Shown: in pieces, positions 54,955 through 62,700 of the stretch
Layout: every line of letters starts with the position of its first letter
How positions within the stretch are numbered: the first letter of the stretch is position 1
Origin: Motiliproteus sp963974645
GTDB taxonomy: Bacteria > Pseudomonadota > Gammaproteobacteria > Pseudomonadales > Balneatricaceae
Direction: 5' to 3'
NCBI GenBank assembly: GCA_963974645.1
Contig: CAXBEA010000006.1
Location: 3,857 to 67,856 of the forward strand
Length of the DNA: 64,000 nt
Made by a program: the position numbers and the translations under genes
Notes under the pieces: model-generated
What the model was told of the DNA's origin: nothing
The model's database searches: none
Seen by the model: only the letters and a program-made list of their open reading frames with translations

Positions 54955-56000
54955 GGTAACCGCCGAAAACTGGCACGATCCAAGGCGGTGGCACTGCCCA
55001 GCAGGGATTTGCCGCCGATCTGATAGAGCAACCCATACATTTTTTCCGCAGCCTCGATCTGCGCCAGGCTCAGCGGCTGCGGATAGCCGGCCAGATAGCC
55101 CGCCTTCAACTGCTCGAAGGTTGCCTCGTCGTCTACCTGCATCAACGGCCGCAACGCGTTCCAAGCGGCGGGCGTTTGTTGCAGATAGGCTTTGCCGGCC
55201 TTTGATGCCGCGACTAACGCCTCGATCCGTTGCGGTTGCAGCTCAGCCCAGGATTGGCGGAAGACAAAACCGAGCATCGGCAGATCGGTGTCCAGTCCCA
55301 GCTCGCGGCTGGTCTGCTTGAGATCCAGCAGTACCGGGTAGCCCTTCGCTTTAAGCCGGGCGGTGAAGTGCCAAAAGCTGATCAGCGCATCCAGACGCCC
55401 CTGCTGCAGCGCGGCACTTAACAACGGCGGTGCGCCATACTGCTGCTCGGTGCTAGCCTGCAGATCAAAGCCTAGCTGTAACGCCCGCGCCCGCAGCAGC
55501 AACCAGCCCTTACTGGCAGGACCGCCAGCGATACCGATCCGCGTGCCTTGGAGTTGCTGCAGCGTCTTGATGGAGGAGTCTGGAGCAAGAACAAGTTCGC
55601 CAATCGCCGTTGAGAAGGGCACAAACTGCAACGCCTGACCCATTGCCCGCTGCCGTGTGACCCAGATCCAGTCGGCCACGATCACATCCGCAGCACCGCT
55701 CATCAGTGCTGTACGGGTGGCACTCATACCCGCCAGCTCGATCACCTCCAACTTAAACCCTGCCTGCCGATCAAACTGTTGCCGACGGATCGTCTCCAAC
55801 TCCCAGTTGAGGGTGCCAAACTTCAGCGCCGCAACCCGGATCTCACCTAGGGTGGGGGCTGCAGCTAGAGGGCCCCCTGAAGCCAAGGCGGCCGCTGATC
55901 CAAGAAGGGCATGGAGCCACAGCAGAACCATCCCCCCGATACAGCCCGGCTTGGCCTTTCTGAAACAGTAACCTAATAAAAACATAGCGGGAAACAACAA
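54951..56000 (-). CDS. SsuA/TauA-like periplasmic substrate-binding protein
   Basis: 349 aa with a signal anchor region and an NMT1/SsuA fold: IRVAALKFGTLNWELETIRRQQF, MSGAADVIVADWIWVTRQRA, LQGTRIGIAGGPASKGWLLLRA. The start may be one of several in-frame Met (56000, 55985, 55931). Family members bind sulfonates, nitrate, taurine or pyrimidines. Placed inside a PQQ cluster, so a role in alcohol or metal supply is possible but unproven. Confidence 0.85.
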   Translation of the reverse strand: MLFPAMFLLGYCFRKAKPGCIGGMVLLWLHALLGSAAALASGGPLAAAPTLGEIRVAALKFGTLNWELETIRRQQFDRQAGFKLEVIELAGMSATRTALMSGAADVIVADWIWVTRQRAMGQALQFVPFSTAIGELVLAPDSSIKTLQQLQGTRIGIAGGPASKGWLLLRARALQLGFDLQASTEQQYGAPPLLSAALQQGRLDALISFWHFTARLKAKGYPVLLDLKQTSRELGLDTDLPMLGFVFRQSWAELQPQRIEALVAASKAGKAYLQQTPAAWNALRPLMQVDDEATFEQLKAGYLAGYPQPLSLAQIEAAEKMYGLLYQIGGKSLLGSATALDRASFRRLP

Positions 56001-56174
56001 CCTCAGCAGTATCTATCGACTCCATAACACCAGAGTCACTGCAACCACTCTCCGCCAAAGATTCTCTGCCAAACATAGTACTTTCGGCCCCTTTGTTAAG
56101 ACCGATGGTCGTATTCCGGCTCTAGTCCATTCGCGCTCTAATGGGACAACATAATAATAAAGGAGTTTTTGACC

Positions 56175-57008
56175 ATGCAGTCGCTCCAGACTACCCCTGC
56201 ATCCCCTGCTGACAAGCCCTTGTCGGCTCAGATTTCCAAGCCGCTGATCATGGGCCATAATACTACTACCAATAATAATAATGCTGCCGCACGCCCTGAC
56301 ACCCAGAGCGCTGAGACACCCCAGCTGGAGTGCCCTGTGTATAAATTACTGATAGCCGATGATCATCCGTTATTTCGCGAAGCGATTGCCGATGTGATCC
56401 GTAGTCGTTATCCCGATGCAGAGATTCTGCAGTCTGAAAATCTCGAAGCAGCCGCCGAACTGGCCGCGCAGCACGACGATCTCGACCTGATCCTGCTCGA
56501 TCTGAACATGCCCGGGATGCATGGCCTTAACGGGCTGATGCAGCTGCGTAACGAATCCCCCAGCATTCCGGTGGTCATTATCTCCGCCGAGGAAGACAAG
56601 AGCATTGTGCTCCAGGCGATGACCTATGGCGCGGTCGGCTTCATCCTCAAATCGCTACCCCGCGAGAAGATGACCCAGGCACTGGAGCAGGTTTTAGCGG
56701 GCCAGGTTTATCTGCCCGCCGATGTAATCCGCTCAACCACCGACAACAGCCGTAGCAGTCGCCGCCGCATCGATGAACATACGATCGCCCCGGAGATGCT
56801 CAACAGCCTGACCCGACGTCAGTTACTCGTGCTGGAACGGATGGCCAACGGCGAGTCCAACAAGCAGATCGCCTACACCCTGTGCATCGCCGAAACCACC
56901 GTCAAGGCCCATGTCTCGGCGGTACTGCGCAAACTGAATGTGCACAATCGAATCCAGGCGGTGCTGTCGGCGGGTAATATCGACTTTAACCAATACCTGA
57001 AGCGCTAA
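56175..57008 (+). CDS. LuxR-family response regulator, ErbR/PedR1-like
   Basis: 277-aa two-domain regulator: receiver at about residues 58-175 (LLIADDHPLFREAI with Asp pair; phosphoacceptor Asp in LDLILLDLNMPG; Lys in FILKSLP) and a C-terminal LuxR HTH (SLTRRQLLVLERMANGESNKQIAYTLCIAETTVKAHVSAVLRKL). ErbR/AgmR/PedR1 activates quinoprotein ethanol dehydrogenase genes in Pseudomonas. The first 50 residues form an unusual Asn-rich tail. ATG 56175 has AGGAG upstream. Its cognate kinase could be the hybrid kinase downstream (convergent). Confidence 0.88.
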   Translation: MQSLQTTPASPADKPLSAQISKPLIMGHNTTTNNNNAAARPDTQSAETPQLECPVYKLLIADDHPLFREAIADVIRSRYPDAEILQSENLEAAAELAAQHDDLDLILLDLNMPGMHGLNGLMQLRNESPSIPVVIISAEEDKSIVLQAMTYGAVGFILKSLPREKMTQALEQVLAGQVYLPADVIRSTTDNSRSSRRRIDEHTIAPEMLNSLTRRQLLVLERMANGESNKQIAYTLCIAETTVKAHVSAVLRKLNVHNRIQAVLSAGNIDFNQYLKR

Positions 57009-57020
57009 CTCTAAAACGTC

Positions 57021-57101
57021 TCCTGATTACCCATAAAGTTCAGCCATGATACAGGCGTGTATTTGTAGGTGGGTCTGAAATTGCTCCTGCAGTTAAGACA
57101 C
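57021..57101. repeat. Dispersed 81-bp repeat, copy C
   Basis: Second full copy of the repeat (69 of 81 identical to 44931-45011), again between two convergent genes, directly after the response regulator gene. Confidence 0.8.
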
Positions 57102-57157
57102 GCCCCACCTCCCCTGTGGGTTGGGCTTCAGCCCTACAAAGGCTCCCTGGTCACATC

Positions 57158-57300
57158 GTCGGAATAAATTCCGACCCACAGGGATCTGGGAAGTGTAGCA
57201 GTCCGTCGGGAACGGGGTGCGCCGACCCACAGGGATAGGTGGGAAGTTCGGAAAGCCTGTCAGGAACGGAGTTTGCCGACAAACCGAGCCTCGGCTTCTA
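57158..57300. repeat. Hairpin and 51-54-bp tandem repeat
   Basis: Begins with a hairpin GTCGGAAT-AA-ATTCCGAC (57158-57175). CCGACCCACAGGGAT occurs at 57171-57185 and 57222-57236, and a degenerate third start CCGAC is at 57276, giving units of about 51-54 bp. The last segment (57274-57300) is shared with 19471-19500. REP-like or mobile fragment. Confidence 0.65.
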
Positions 57301-57322
57301 ATACCACTAACCGCTATGGCTA

Positions 57323-59629
57323 CTATTCGCTAATGGCTAGGCCTGGCCGGCTGACCAGGTGTTGCATCACCGCCTTGAGCTTGGCCGGACGTACCGGTTT
57401 GTTCATCAGCTGGTAGCCAAGAGCGCGGATCTGCTGTTTCAGATCATGGCTGTAGTTGGCGGTGATCATCAACACCGGGGCGCTAATCGCCAACTCTGTC
57501 GCCATCCGCTGCACCGCCTCCAACCCGGTCTGATGATTATCCAGATGGTAATCAGCAATGATCAGATCCAACCCGCCGAGCTGCCCAGATTGCGCGACAA
57601 TGTCCGCGTAACTGCGCGCGGTCAGCACCTCGCAGCCCCAGCCCTCCAGCAACAGCTGCATCGCCTCACAGATACTGCGTTCGTTATCGAGCACCAGAAT
57701 CCGCCGCCCCTGCAACTGTTGTGAAGACCGCGCTGGACCGCAGACAGACGCGGTCCGTGGCTGCAGCGGATCCAGTTCAGCGTAAGGGACTAAGACCGAA
57801 AAGCAGGAGCCGACACCCAGAGTCGAATGCACCGACACCGGATGGCGCAGAATACCCGACATCTTATCGACGATCGCCAGCCCCAATCCCAGCCCTTTAT
57901 CGCGACCGGAGTTATCGTGCAGAACCCGGTTAAACTCCTGAAAAATCTCCTCCTGTTTGTCGGCGGCGATACCGATGCCGGTATCCCAGACCTGGATCGA
58001 AACGCCCTCTTTACGCCGCCGGCAGCCCAGTACTATTCGCCCCTCTCGGGTATATCGGAGGGCATTGCTAAGGAAATTTCTCAAAATTCTCGCCAGCAAC
58101 TGGCTATCGGTCGAGATCAGGGCGGTCGAGGGTCGCCAATGGAAACTCAGCTGACTCTGATCGGCCAGGGTCTGAAACTCATTGGCCAGATTCCCCAGCA
58201 GATGATCGGCACTGAATGCAGTGATATCTGGCTTAACGACACCCGCATCGAGCTTAGAAATATCCACCAGCGCCGCCAGCAAACTCTCAACATCTTCGAG
58301 TGAATAGTTCAGCGACTGCACCAGCGACCGGGCTTTATCCTGCAGCGGGTGTTCCAGCAGCGAGGCGGAAAACAACCGGGCAGCATTCATCGGCTGGAGC
58401 AGATCGTGGCTGGCAGCGGCCAAAAACTTAGTCTTAGACAGATTGGCCTGCTCGGCCTCTTTAGTAGCCTGCAGAAGCCGATTGCCGATTAAGCGACGCT
58501 CGTCGATCTCCTGCAGTAGCTGCTGATTCACCTGGGTCAGCTCGGCAGTACGCTCCGCTACCCGCTGCTCCATGTGCTGATACGCCTGGCTTAACGCCTC
58601 GGCACTGCGACTACGTTCAGTAATATCGGTATAGGTATTGACGAACTCGCCGCTGGGCAGCGCGTGGCTACAGATCTCCAGAATTCGCCCATCACTGAGC
58701 TTCTGTTCCAGCCGGAGACAGGCTTTACCCTCGGCATCGCGACTACAGGGATTAAGATCCGCAACTTCGCTTGATGCCAACAACTGGGTATAAGAATCGC
58801 CCTGCTTCAGCGTCGTCGTCGCACAGCCAATCAGCTCACAGAAACGCTGATTCCAGGTCTCCAGCTGATTAAAGGCGTTCACCAGCACCACACTTTGCGA
58901 CAGATTATCAAGGGTGTGTTGCAGCACTCTGGATTTATTAGCCAAAGCCCGCTCGCGTAGCGCCCGCTCATTTTCGATCAGGGTGGTGATATCTTTGTAC
59001 AGCACCACCAGGCCGCCATCACCGGTCTTGCGTTGACTAACCTGGAGCCAACCGCCGGAGCGCAGCCGGAACACCTTGCCATCACCCAGCGGCACGGTTT
59101 CCGTCCCCAAACCGCTACCGGCGCCGTAATAACGCTCGATCATCCGCGTCTTTTTAGCCAGCGCCATAATCTCTTCGTAATGCACGCCCGGGCGAATATC
59201 GATCCCGGAAGCCTGCCAGAACTGCTTAAACTTTGAGTTGGCAAGCAGCAGACGTCGATCCCTGCCGTAGAGAACAAAGGCATCGGAGATACTTTCGATC
59301 GCATCCTGGAGGTTACCGTGGGCGGTCTGAGCTTCGTGATTGGCCTGCTTCAGCGCCTGATTGCTGTGCTTGATCTCCTCCAACGCGCTGTTGAGGGCAA
59401 GAGTCTGCTCGCGGACCTGTTCGGCCAAAAACACCGCATGCTCAAAATCACCGTAGGCGCCCTCTTGACGAGCCGGGCCGGATTCGACCCGCTGCATCAG
59501 TGCACTGTTGATCTTCTTGAGTTTACGATTTTCAGCCAGCGCCTGATCGAGTCTAGCCTGCAGCGGCTCTGATAAGGACGGCTCTACTGAAGGCTGCTCT
59601 GTTGCCGGTACAGCCGGCTTAACCCTCAC
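57323..59629 (-). CDS. Hybrid histidine kinase, NahK/ErcS'-like
   Basis: 768-aa soluble hybrid kinase: coiled coil, two PAS domains (about residues 110-230 and 240-350), HisKA with H-box KFLAAASHDLLQPMNAARLF, HATPase (LARILRNFLSNALRYTREGRIVLG; GLGLGLAIVDKM), and C-terminal receiver (LVLDNERSICEAM; phosphoacceptor Asp in LIIADYHLD). The SHDLLQPMNAARLF H-box is the hallmark of the Pseudomonas NahK (ErcS') group. GTG start at 59629 overlaps the NosP stop. Convergent with the response regulator gene. Confidence 0.9.
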   Translation of the reverse strand: MRVKPAVPATEQPSVEPSLSEPLQARLDQALAENRKLKKINSALMQRVESGPARQEGAYGDFEHAVFLAEQVREQTLALNSALEEIKHSNQALKQANHEAQTAHGNLQDAIESISDAFVLYGRDRRLLLANSKFKQFWQASGIDIRPGVHYEEIMALAKKTRMIERYYGAGSGLGTETVPLGDGKVFRLRSGGWLQVSQRKTGDGGLVVLYKDITTLIENERALRERALANKSRVLQHTLDNLSQSVVLVNAFNQLETWNQRFCELIGCATTTLKQGDSYTQLLASSEVADLNPCSRDAEGKACLRLEQKLSDGRILEICSHALPSGEFVNTYTDITERSRSAEALSQAYQHMEQRVAERTAELTQVNQQLLQEIDERRLIGNRLLQATKEAEQANLSKTKFLAAASHDLLQPMNAARLFSASLLEHPLQDKARSLVQSLNYSLEDVESLLAALVDISKLDAGVVKPDITAFSADHLLGNLANEFQTLADQSQLSFHWRPSTALISTDSQLLARILRNFLSNALRYTREGRIVLGCRRRKEGVSIQVWDTGIGIAADKQEEIFQEFNRVLHDNSGRDKGLGLGLAIVDKMSGILRHPVSVHSTLGVGSCFSVLVPYAELDPLQPRTASVCGPARSSQQLQGRRILVLDNERSICEAMQLLLEGWGCEVLTARSYADIVAQSGQLGGLDLIIADYHLDNHQTGLEAVQRMATELAISAPVLMITANYSHDLKQQIRALGYQLMNKPVRPAKLKAVMQHLVSRPGLAISE

Positions 59630-60824
59630 TATCTGGATCTCCGATGGCGACCCCGGTGAAGGTATGATTAAGGTGCATACCGTTAAACTGCTCGCCGTAG
59701 GTGTTAAAACCGATCACCCGGTTGCTAGCCAGAACCCTGGATATGCGGTCACTCAGAGCGCGCTGCTCGGATTCCAGGCGACGAAAAATACAGTCGTAAC
59801 CGACCACCAGCTGCGGCGGGCCAATTTTACGTTTGACCCCGTCGAACAGCGCGTCCAACCCCTCGGCCAGATCGCCACAGCGAGAGCGGGTTAACACGAT
59901 ACCGGTCTCGACCGCACAATAAAACGTCAGGCTGAGATCCTCATTGACCTTTTGAATCGCCCGCGAGTAGAAGCGATTACCGACCTTCACGGAGAGCGGA
60001 TTCATAGCAAAAACAGGGGGATCCAGCGCGGCTACCGACAGCCCTATAGAGCGGGCGTATTCTTCGGCTGCCGGCGCGGCATTTAACTCGATGACCCGTC
60101 GCTGACTGCTATCGGCCTCGGTCACCACCAGCTTCTCATCGGTGTCGATCAGATGATCGATACTAAACACCTCAAACCGACAACGGGTATTCACCAGGAT
60201 CAGGATCGCCGCATCGGAGTAAAACTGGCCTTGATAGTAGACATGGGTATCCCGAAAATGCAGATCATCACCCGCCGATCCGCCCAGCAGTGGGATACTG
60301 CCGAGTTGGGCATTGAGCACATTAAGCAGCTGTTCCTCGCGAACCGACAACCCGTCCAACAGCGCCAGCGCAAAGGAATGCCCCATAATCGGTGCCACCT
60401 GCTTATGACGGCAACCATCCAGCATTCCATGTACCAACGACTGGGCATCTGAAAAACTGAACTCTGCCAGCTTGTTGAACAGCGACACCTCAATGGCAAA
60501 GTGTTCGGCGGCAAATCCGATCGCGGTAATACTGCCGTGGGTATAGCCTGCCGGGCTGATCTCCCCGGCACTGGTACAGCCCACCAGAGGAATATCCCCA
60601 AAGCGCTGTTTTAACGCCTTAGACAACAGCTCCAGATCGTACTGGGTTGCGCAGAAAAACAGCACCAAACTCAGCGGCTGCCCCCTCAGGTCTCGGTACA
60701 GCTGCTCTGCCGCTGCCACCACATCGGGATCGTGACTGACACTGGTGAAGACCACAGGCAGTGGCGACGCTGAAGCCTTTGTTTGGCTGAATAACACCAG
60801 GACACCTCTCAAATCCATTGACAT
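59619..60824 (-). CDS. FIST-domain sensor protein, NosP-like
   Basis: 401-aa protein with FIST N and FIST C domains: ALKQRFGDIPLVGCTSAGEISPAGY, LLGGSAGDDLHF, FSIDHLIDTDEKLVVTEAD and GVALGD-like end. In Pseudomonas the NosP protein is a nitric-oxide-binding haem protein encoded just before NahK and inhibiting it. Gene order and the FIST fold support the same pair here; haem binding cannot be seen from the sequence. Confidence 0.87.
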   Translation of the reverse strand: MSMDLRGVLVLFSQTKASASPLPVVFTSVSHDPDVVAAAEQLYRDLRGQPLSLVLFFCATQYDLELLSKALKQRFGDIPLVGCTSAGEISPAGYTHGSITAIGFAAEHFAIEVSLFNKLAEFSFSDAQSLVHGMLDGCRHKQVAPIMGHSFALALLDGLSVREEQLLNVLNAQLGSIPLLGGSAGDDLHFRDTHVYYQGQFYSDAAILILVNTRCRFEVFSIDHLIDTDEKLVVTEADSSQRRVIELNAAPAAEEYARSIGLSVAALDPPVFAMNPLSVKVGNRFYSRAIQKVNEDLSLTFYCAVETGIVLTRSRCGDLAEGLDALFDGVKRKIGPPQLVVGYDCIFRRLESEQRALSDRISRVLASNRVIGFNTYGEQFNGMHLNHTFTGVAIGDPDSEG

Positions 60825-60862
60825 AAGTTAGTTTAGGCCTGCAACCGAGCCGGTAACATTGT

Positions 60863-60940
60863 ACTTAGGATCTAAAAACAACTTGGGATCTAAAAATCAC
60901 TTGGGTTCTAAAAGTACTTAGAATCTAAAAAGTACTTATC
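60863..60940 (-). repeat. Four 18-bp tandem repeats before the NosP-like gene
   Basis: Units begin ACTTGGGATCTAAAAA (starts near 60863, 60881, 60899, 60916) with a partial fifth (ACTTATCC). They occupy the upstream region of the nosP-like gene, between it and the porin gene. A regulator array or a minisatellite. Confidence 0.75.
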
Positions 60941-61045
60941 CATTACTAATCAAGGTTAAAAACGACACCCGCGAAGGGGATGCGGATTTAGGTGAACCGC
61001 CCTATGGGGGAGATAGGGCGGCAAAGCGGTATAGCTCAGTTAAGC

Positions 61046-62194
61046 CTAGTAGGTCAGTACCGCGCCGATTGCGATGGAGCGAACCTCGGTCGCCGGGTTT
61101 TCTGCCTTGTCATACTCGGCAACCAGCTGCAGGTTATCATTGACTGTGTGAAACCATGCCAACCCAGTATTTTCAAGGTCTAGATCGCTGGCTCCTGCCG
61201 TTGTTCCGCCCTTGTTCTCGCCGCGCGAGATCACCAAGCGCTCACTACCGAAACTGTAGGACGCCTGCAGCAGATTGCCTTTAACATCAGCGTCGTCTGC
61301 GGTAACAAAGTTACTTAGACCTGCAGCACCGACACCGCTGGCATCAAAACCCGATGCGCTCAGTGACAGACCCGCGAATTTAACCTTAGCGCCAAAGGAG
61401 ACGCCATTGGCGTCAACCTCCACACCGGGGGTCGTCTCCGAACTCTGGCTCATGCCGCCCAACCAGAGGCTGTAGCTACCGCTGTCGAACTCGCCAGCGA
61501 AGGTCGCTTCGGCTTCGATCCGAGGAGAACTCTCTTCGGAGCTAGCCGATGCTTTGTTCGGATCCATCAGCCCCACCGCCAGCTGAAAACCACCCATTTT
61601 GGGTGAGCGGTAGCTGATCTGGGAGACAGGGAAGGGGTACAGATAACCGGTACCTATATTACCGAAGGAGACGTTAGCAGCATCAGCGGTAACCGTGTGC
61701 GTCTGGCCGTAACCCAGCAGCATCTCATCACCGAGGATGTTGCTGCGACCGAACAGCGCAAAATCCTTACCGATCAGAACCTCACCCCAGCTGGAGCCTA
61801 CAGTGGCGTAGAACTGGCGCACATCGATACCGGTCTCTGTCCCCACCGAGTCGCCACGCCCTAGACCTCCAGAAGGACCACCTGAACGGAAGCGGTCACT
61901 ATCGTTGATGGTGACCCAGAAGGAAGAGCGCGCAGCCAGTTTCAGATCGCCCGCCTGCTTGAAGAAATTAAAGCCAATGTAGTTGGGCAGAAAGCCCATC
62001 ATCACCCGCGCCTGCTTTGTCGTGACGCCGCCGGTCTTGGTTTCGGTGCTGACCGCAAAGGTATTGAGCAGACCATCGACCGAAAAGCGGGTGTCATCTT
62101 TGTCATAGAGGGTGATCGCCGCACCCGCTTGCGCACTCATCCCTAAAACCACAGCTGCCGGTAAGGCCTGCTTCAACCATTTATTATTTTTCAT
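61046..62194 (-). CDS. Outer-membrane porin
   Basis: 382-aa general Gram-negative porin: signal peptide ending AQAGA, then beta strands such as ITLYDKDDTRFSVDGLLNTFAV, LKLAARSSFWVTINDSDRF and SWGEVLIGKDFALFGRSN, ending in the aromatic residue (AVLTY) needed for insertion by the Bam machinery. 16 strands expected. It lies before the NosP-NahK genes; a role in uptake of alcohols or other solutes for the cluster is possible. Confidence 0.9.
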   Translation of the reverse strand: MKNNKWLKQALPAAVVLGMSAQAGAAITLYDKDDTRFSVDGLLNTFAVSTETKTGGVTTKQARVMMGFLPNYIGFNFFKQAGDLKLAARSSFWVTINDSDRFRSGGPSGGLGRGDSVGTETGIDVRQFYATVGSSWGEVLIGKDFALFGRSNILGDEMLLGYGQTHTVTADAANVSFGNIGTGYLYPFPVSQISYRSPKMGGFQLAVGLMDPNKASASSEESSPRIEAEATFAGEFDSGSYSLWLGGMSQSSETTPGVEVDANGVSFGAKVKFAGLSLSASGFDASGVGAAGLSNFVTADDADVKGNLLQASYSFGSERLVISRGENKGGTTAGASDLDLENTGLAWFHTVNDNLQLVAEYDKAENPATEVRSIAIGAVLTY

Positions 62195-62583
62195 TGTAAG
62201 TTCCCAAACAGGTTTATTGATGCCTTCAAAACGTCCTGGGAAGTATTGAAAAAAAACCTGTTAGCGAACTATCGTCCTTTGCTGGTCTTTGCCGCCCTCT
62301 TTAGGTGTGACTCAAACGACCCCCTCTTATCCTCTCCTGGCGACCCTTTAAGAAGTAGACCCTGAGGCGTACACCCCTTCTGTACCTAAGTGTCCGCTGA
62401 AGGCTATATACAGCAATGCTTAGCAACCGGTTCGCGTCTGCCAGAAGCAGCGGAGTAGCGCTTAAGTCTTAGGCTGACAACCCTGAAGTCCCATTGCCAA
62501 AAAAAGTGCTCCCCTTAGCATGGAATTATCGCTTTAAACACCTGCCGTTGAGCACCTGATAATCTGCGTTCAGTCCGGAGTGA
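62195..62583. other. Intergenic region between porin and NosR-like gene
   Basis: Divergent spacer of about 500 bp with no gene. It must hold the porin promoter. A short C-rich segment (near 62330) and GTAC pairs (62371-62386) were noted. No FNR or ErbR site could be assigned. Confidence 0.4.
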
Positions 62584-62700
62584 GCTATCAAATCATTTAT
62601 TCTAGCAAGCGGGATTGCAACCATCTGGACGCGGAATATAAGCGCTGTAGATCGATCTATTAAACGCATTCTAAGCGCTAATTACTCGATCGTTGCTGTT

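Noticed and set aside
54951..55164. N-terminal extension of the SsuC-like permease
   Set aside because: Overlaps the binding protein gene by over 200 bases and adds non-family sequence; TTG 54954 gives the family length.
57158..57300. Transfer RNA or other structured RNA gene
   Set aside because: The hairpins do not form a cloverleaf, and the region is made of repeats shared with another spacer.
60863..60940. CRISPR array
   Set aside because: Units are contiguous 18-bp repeats without spacers and no cas genes are near.
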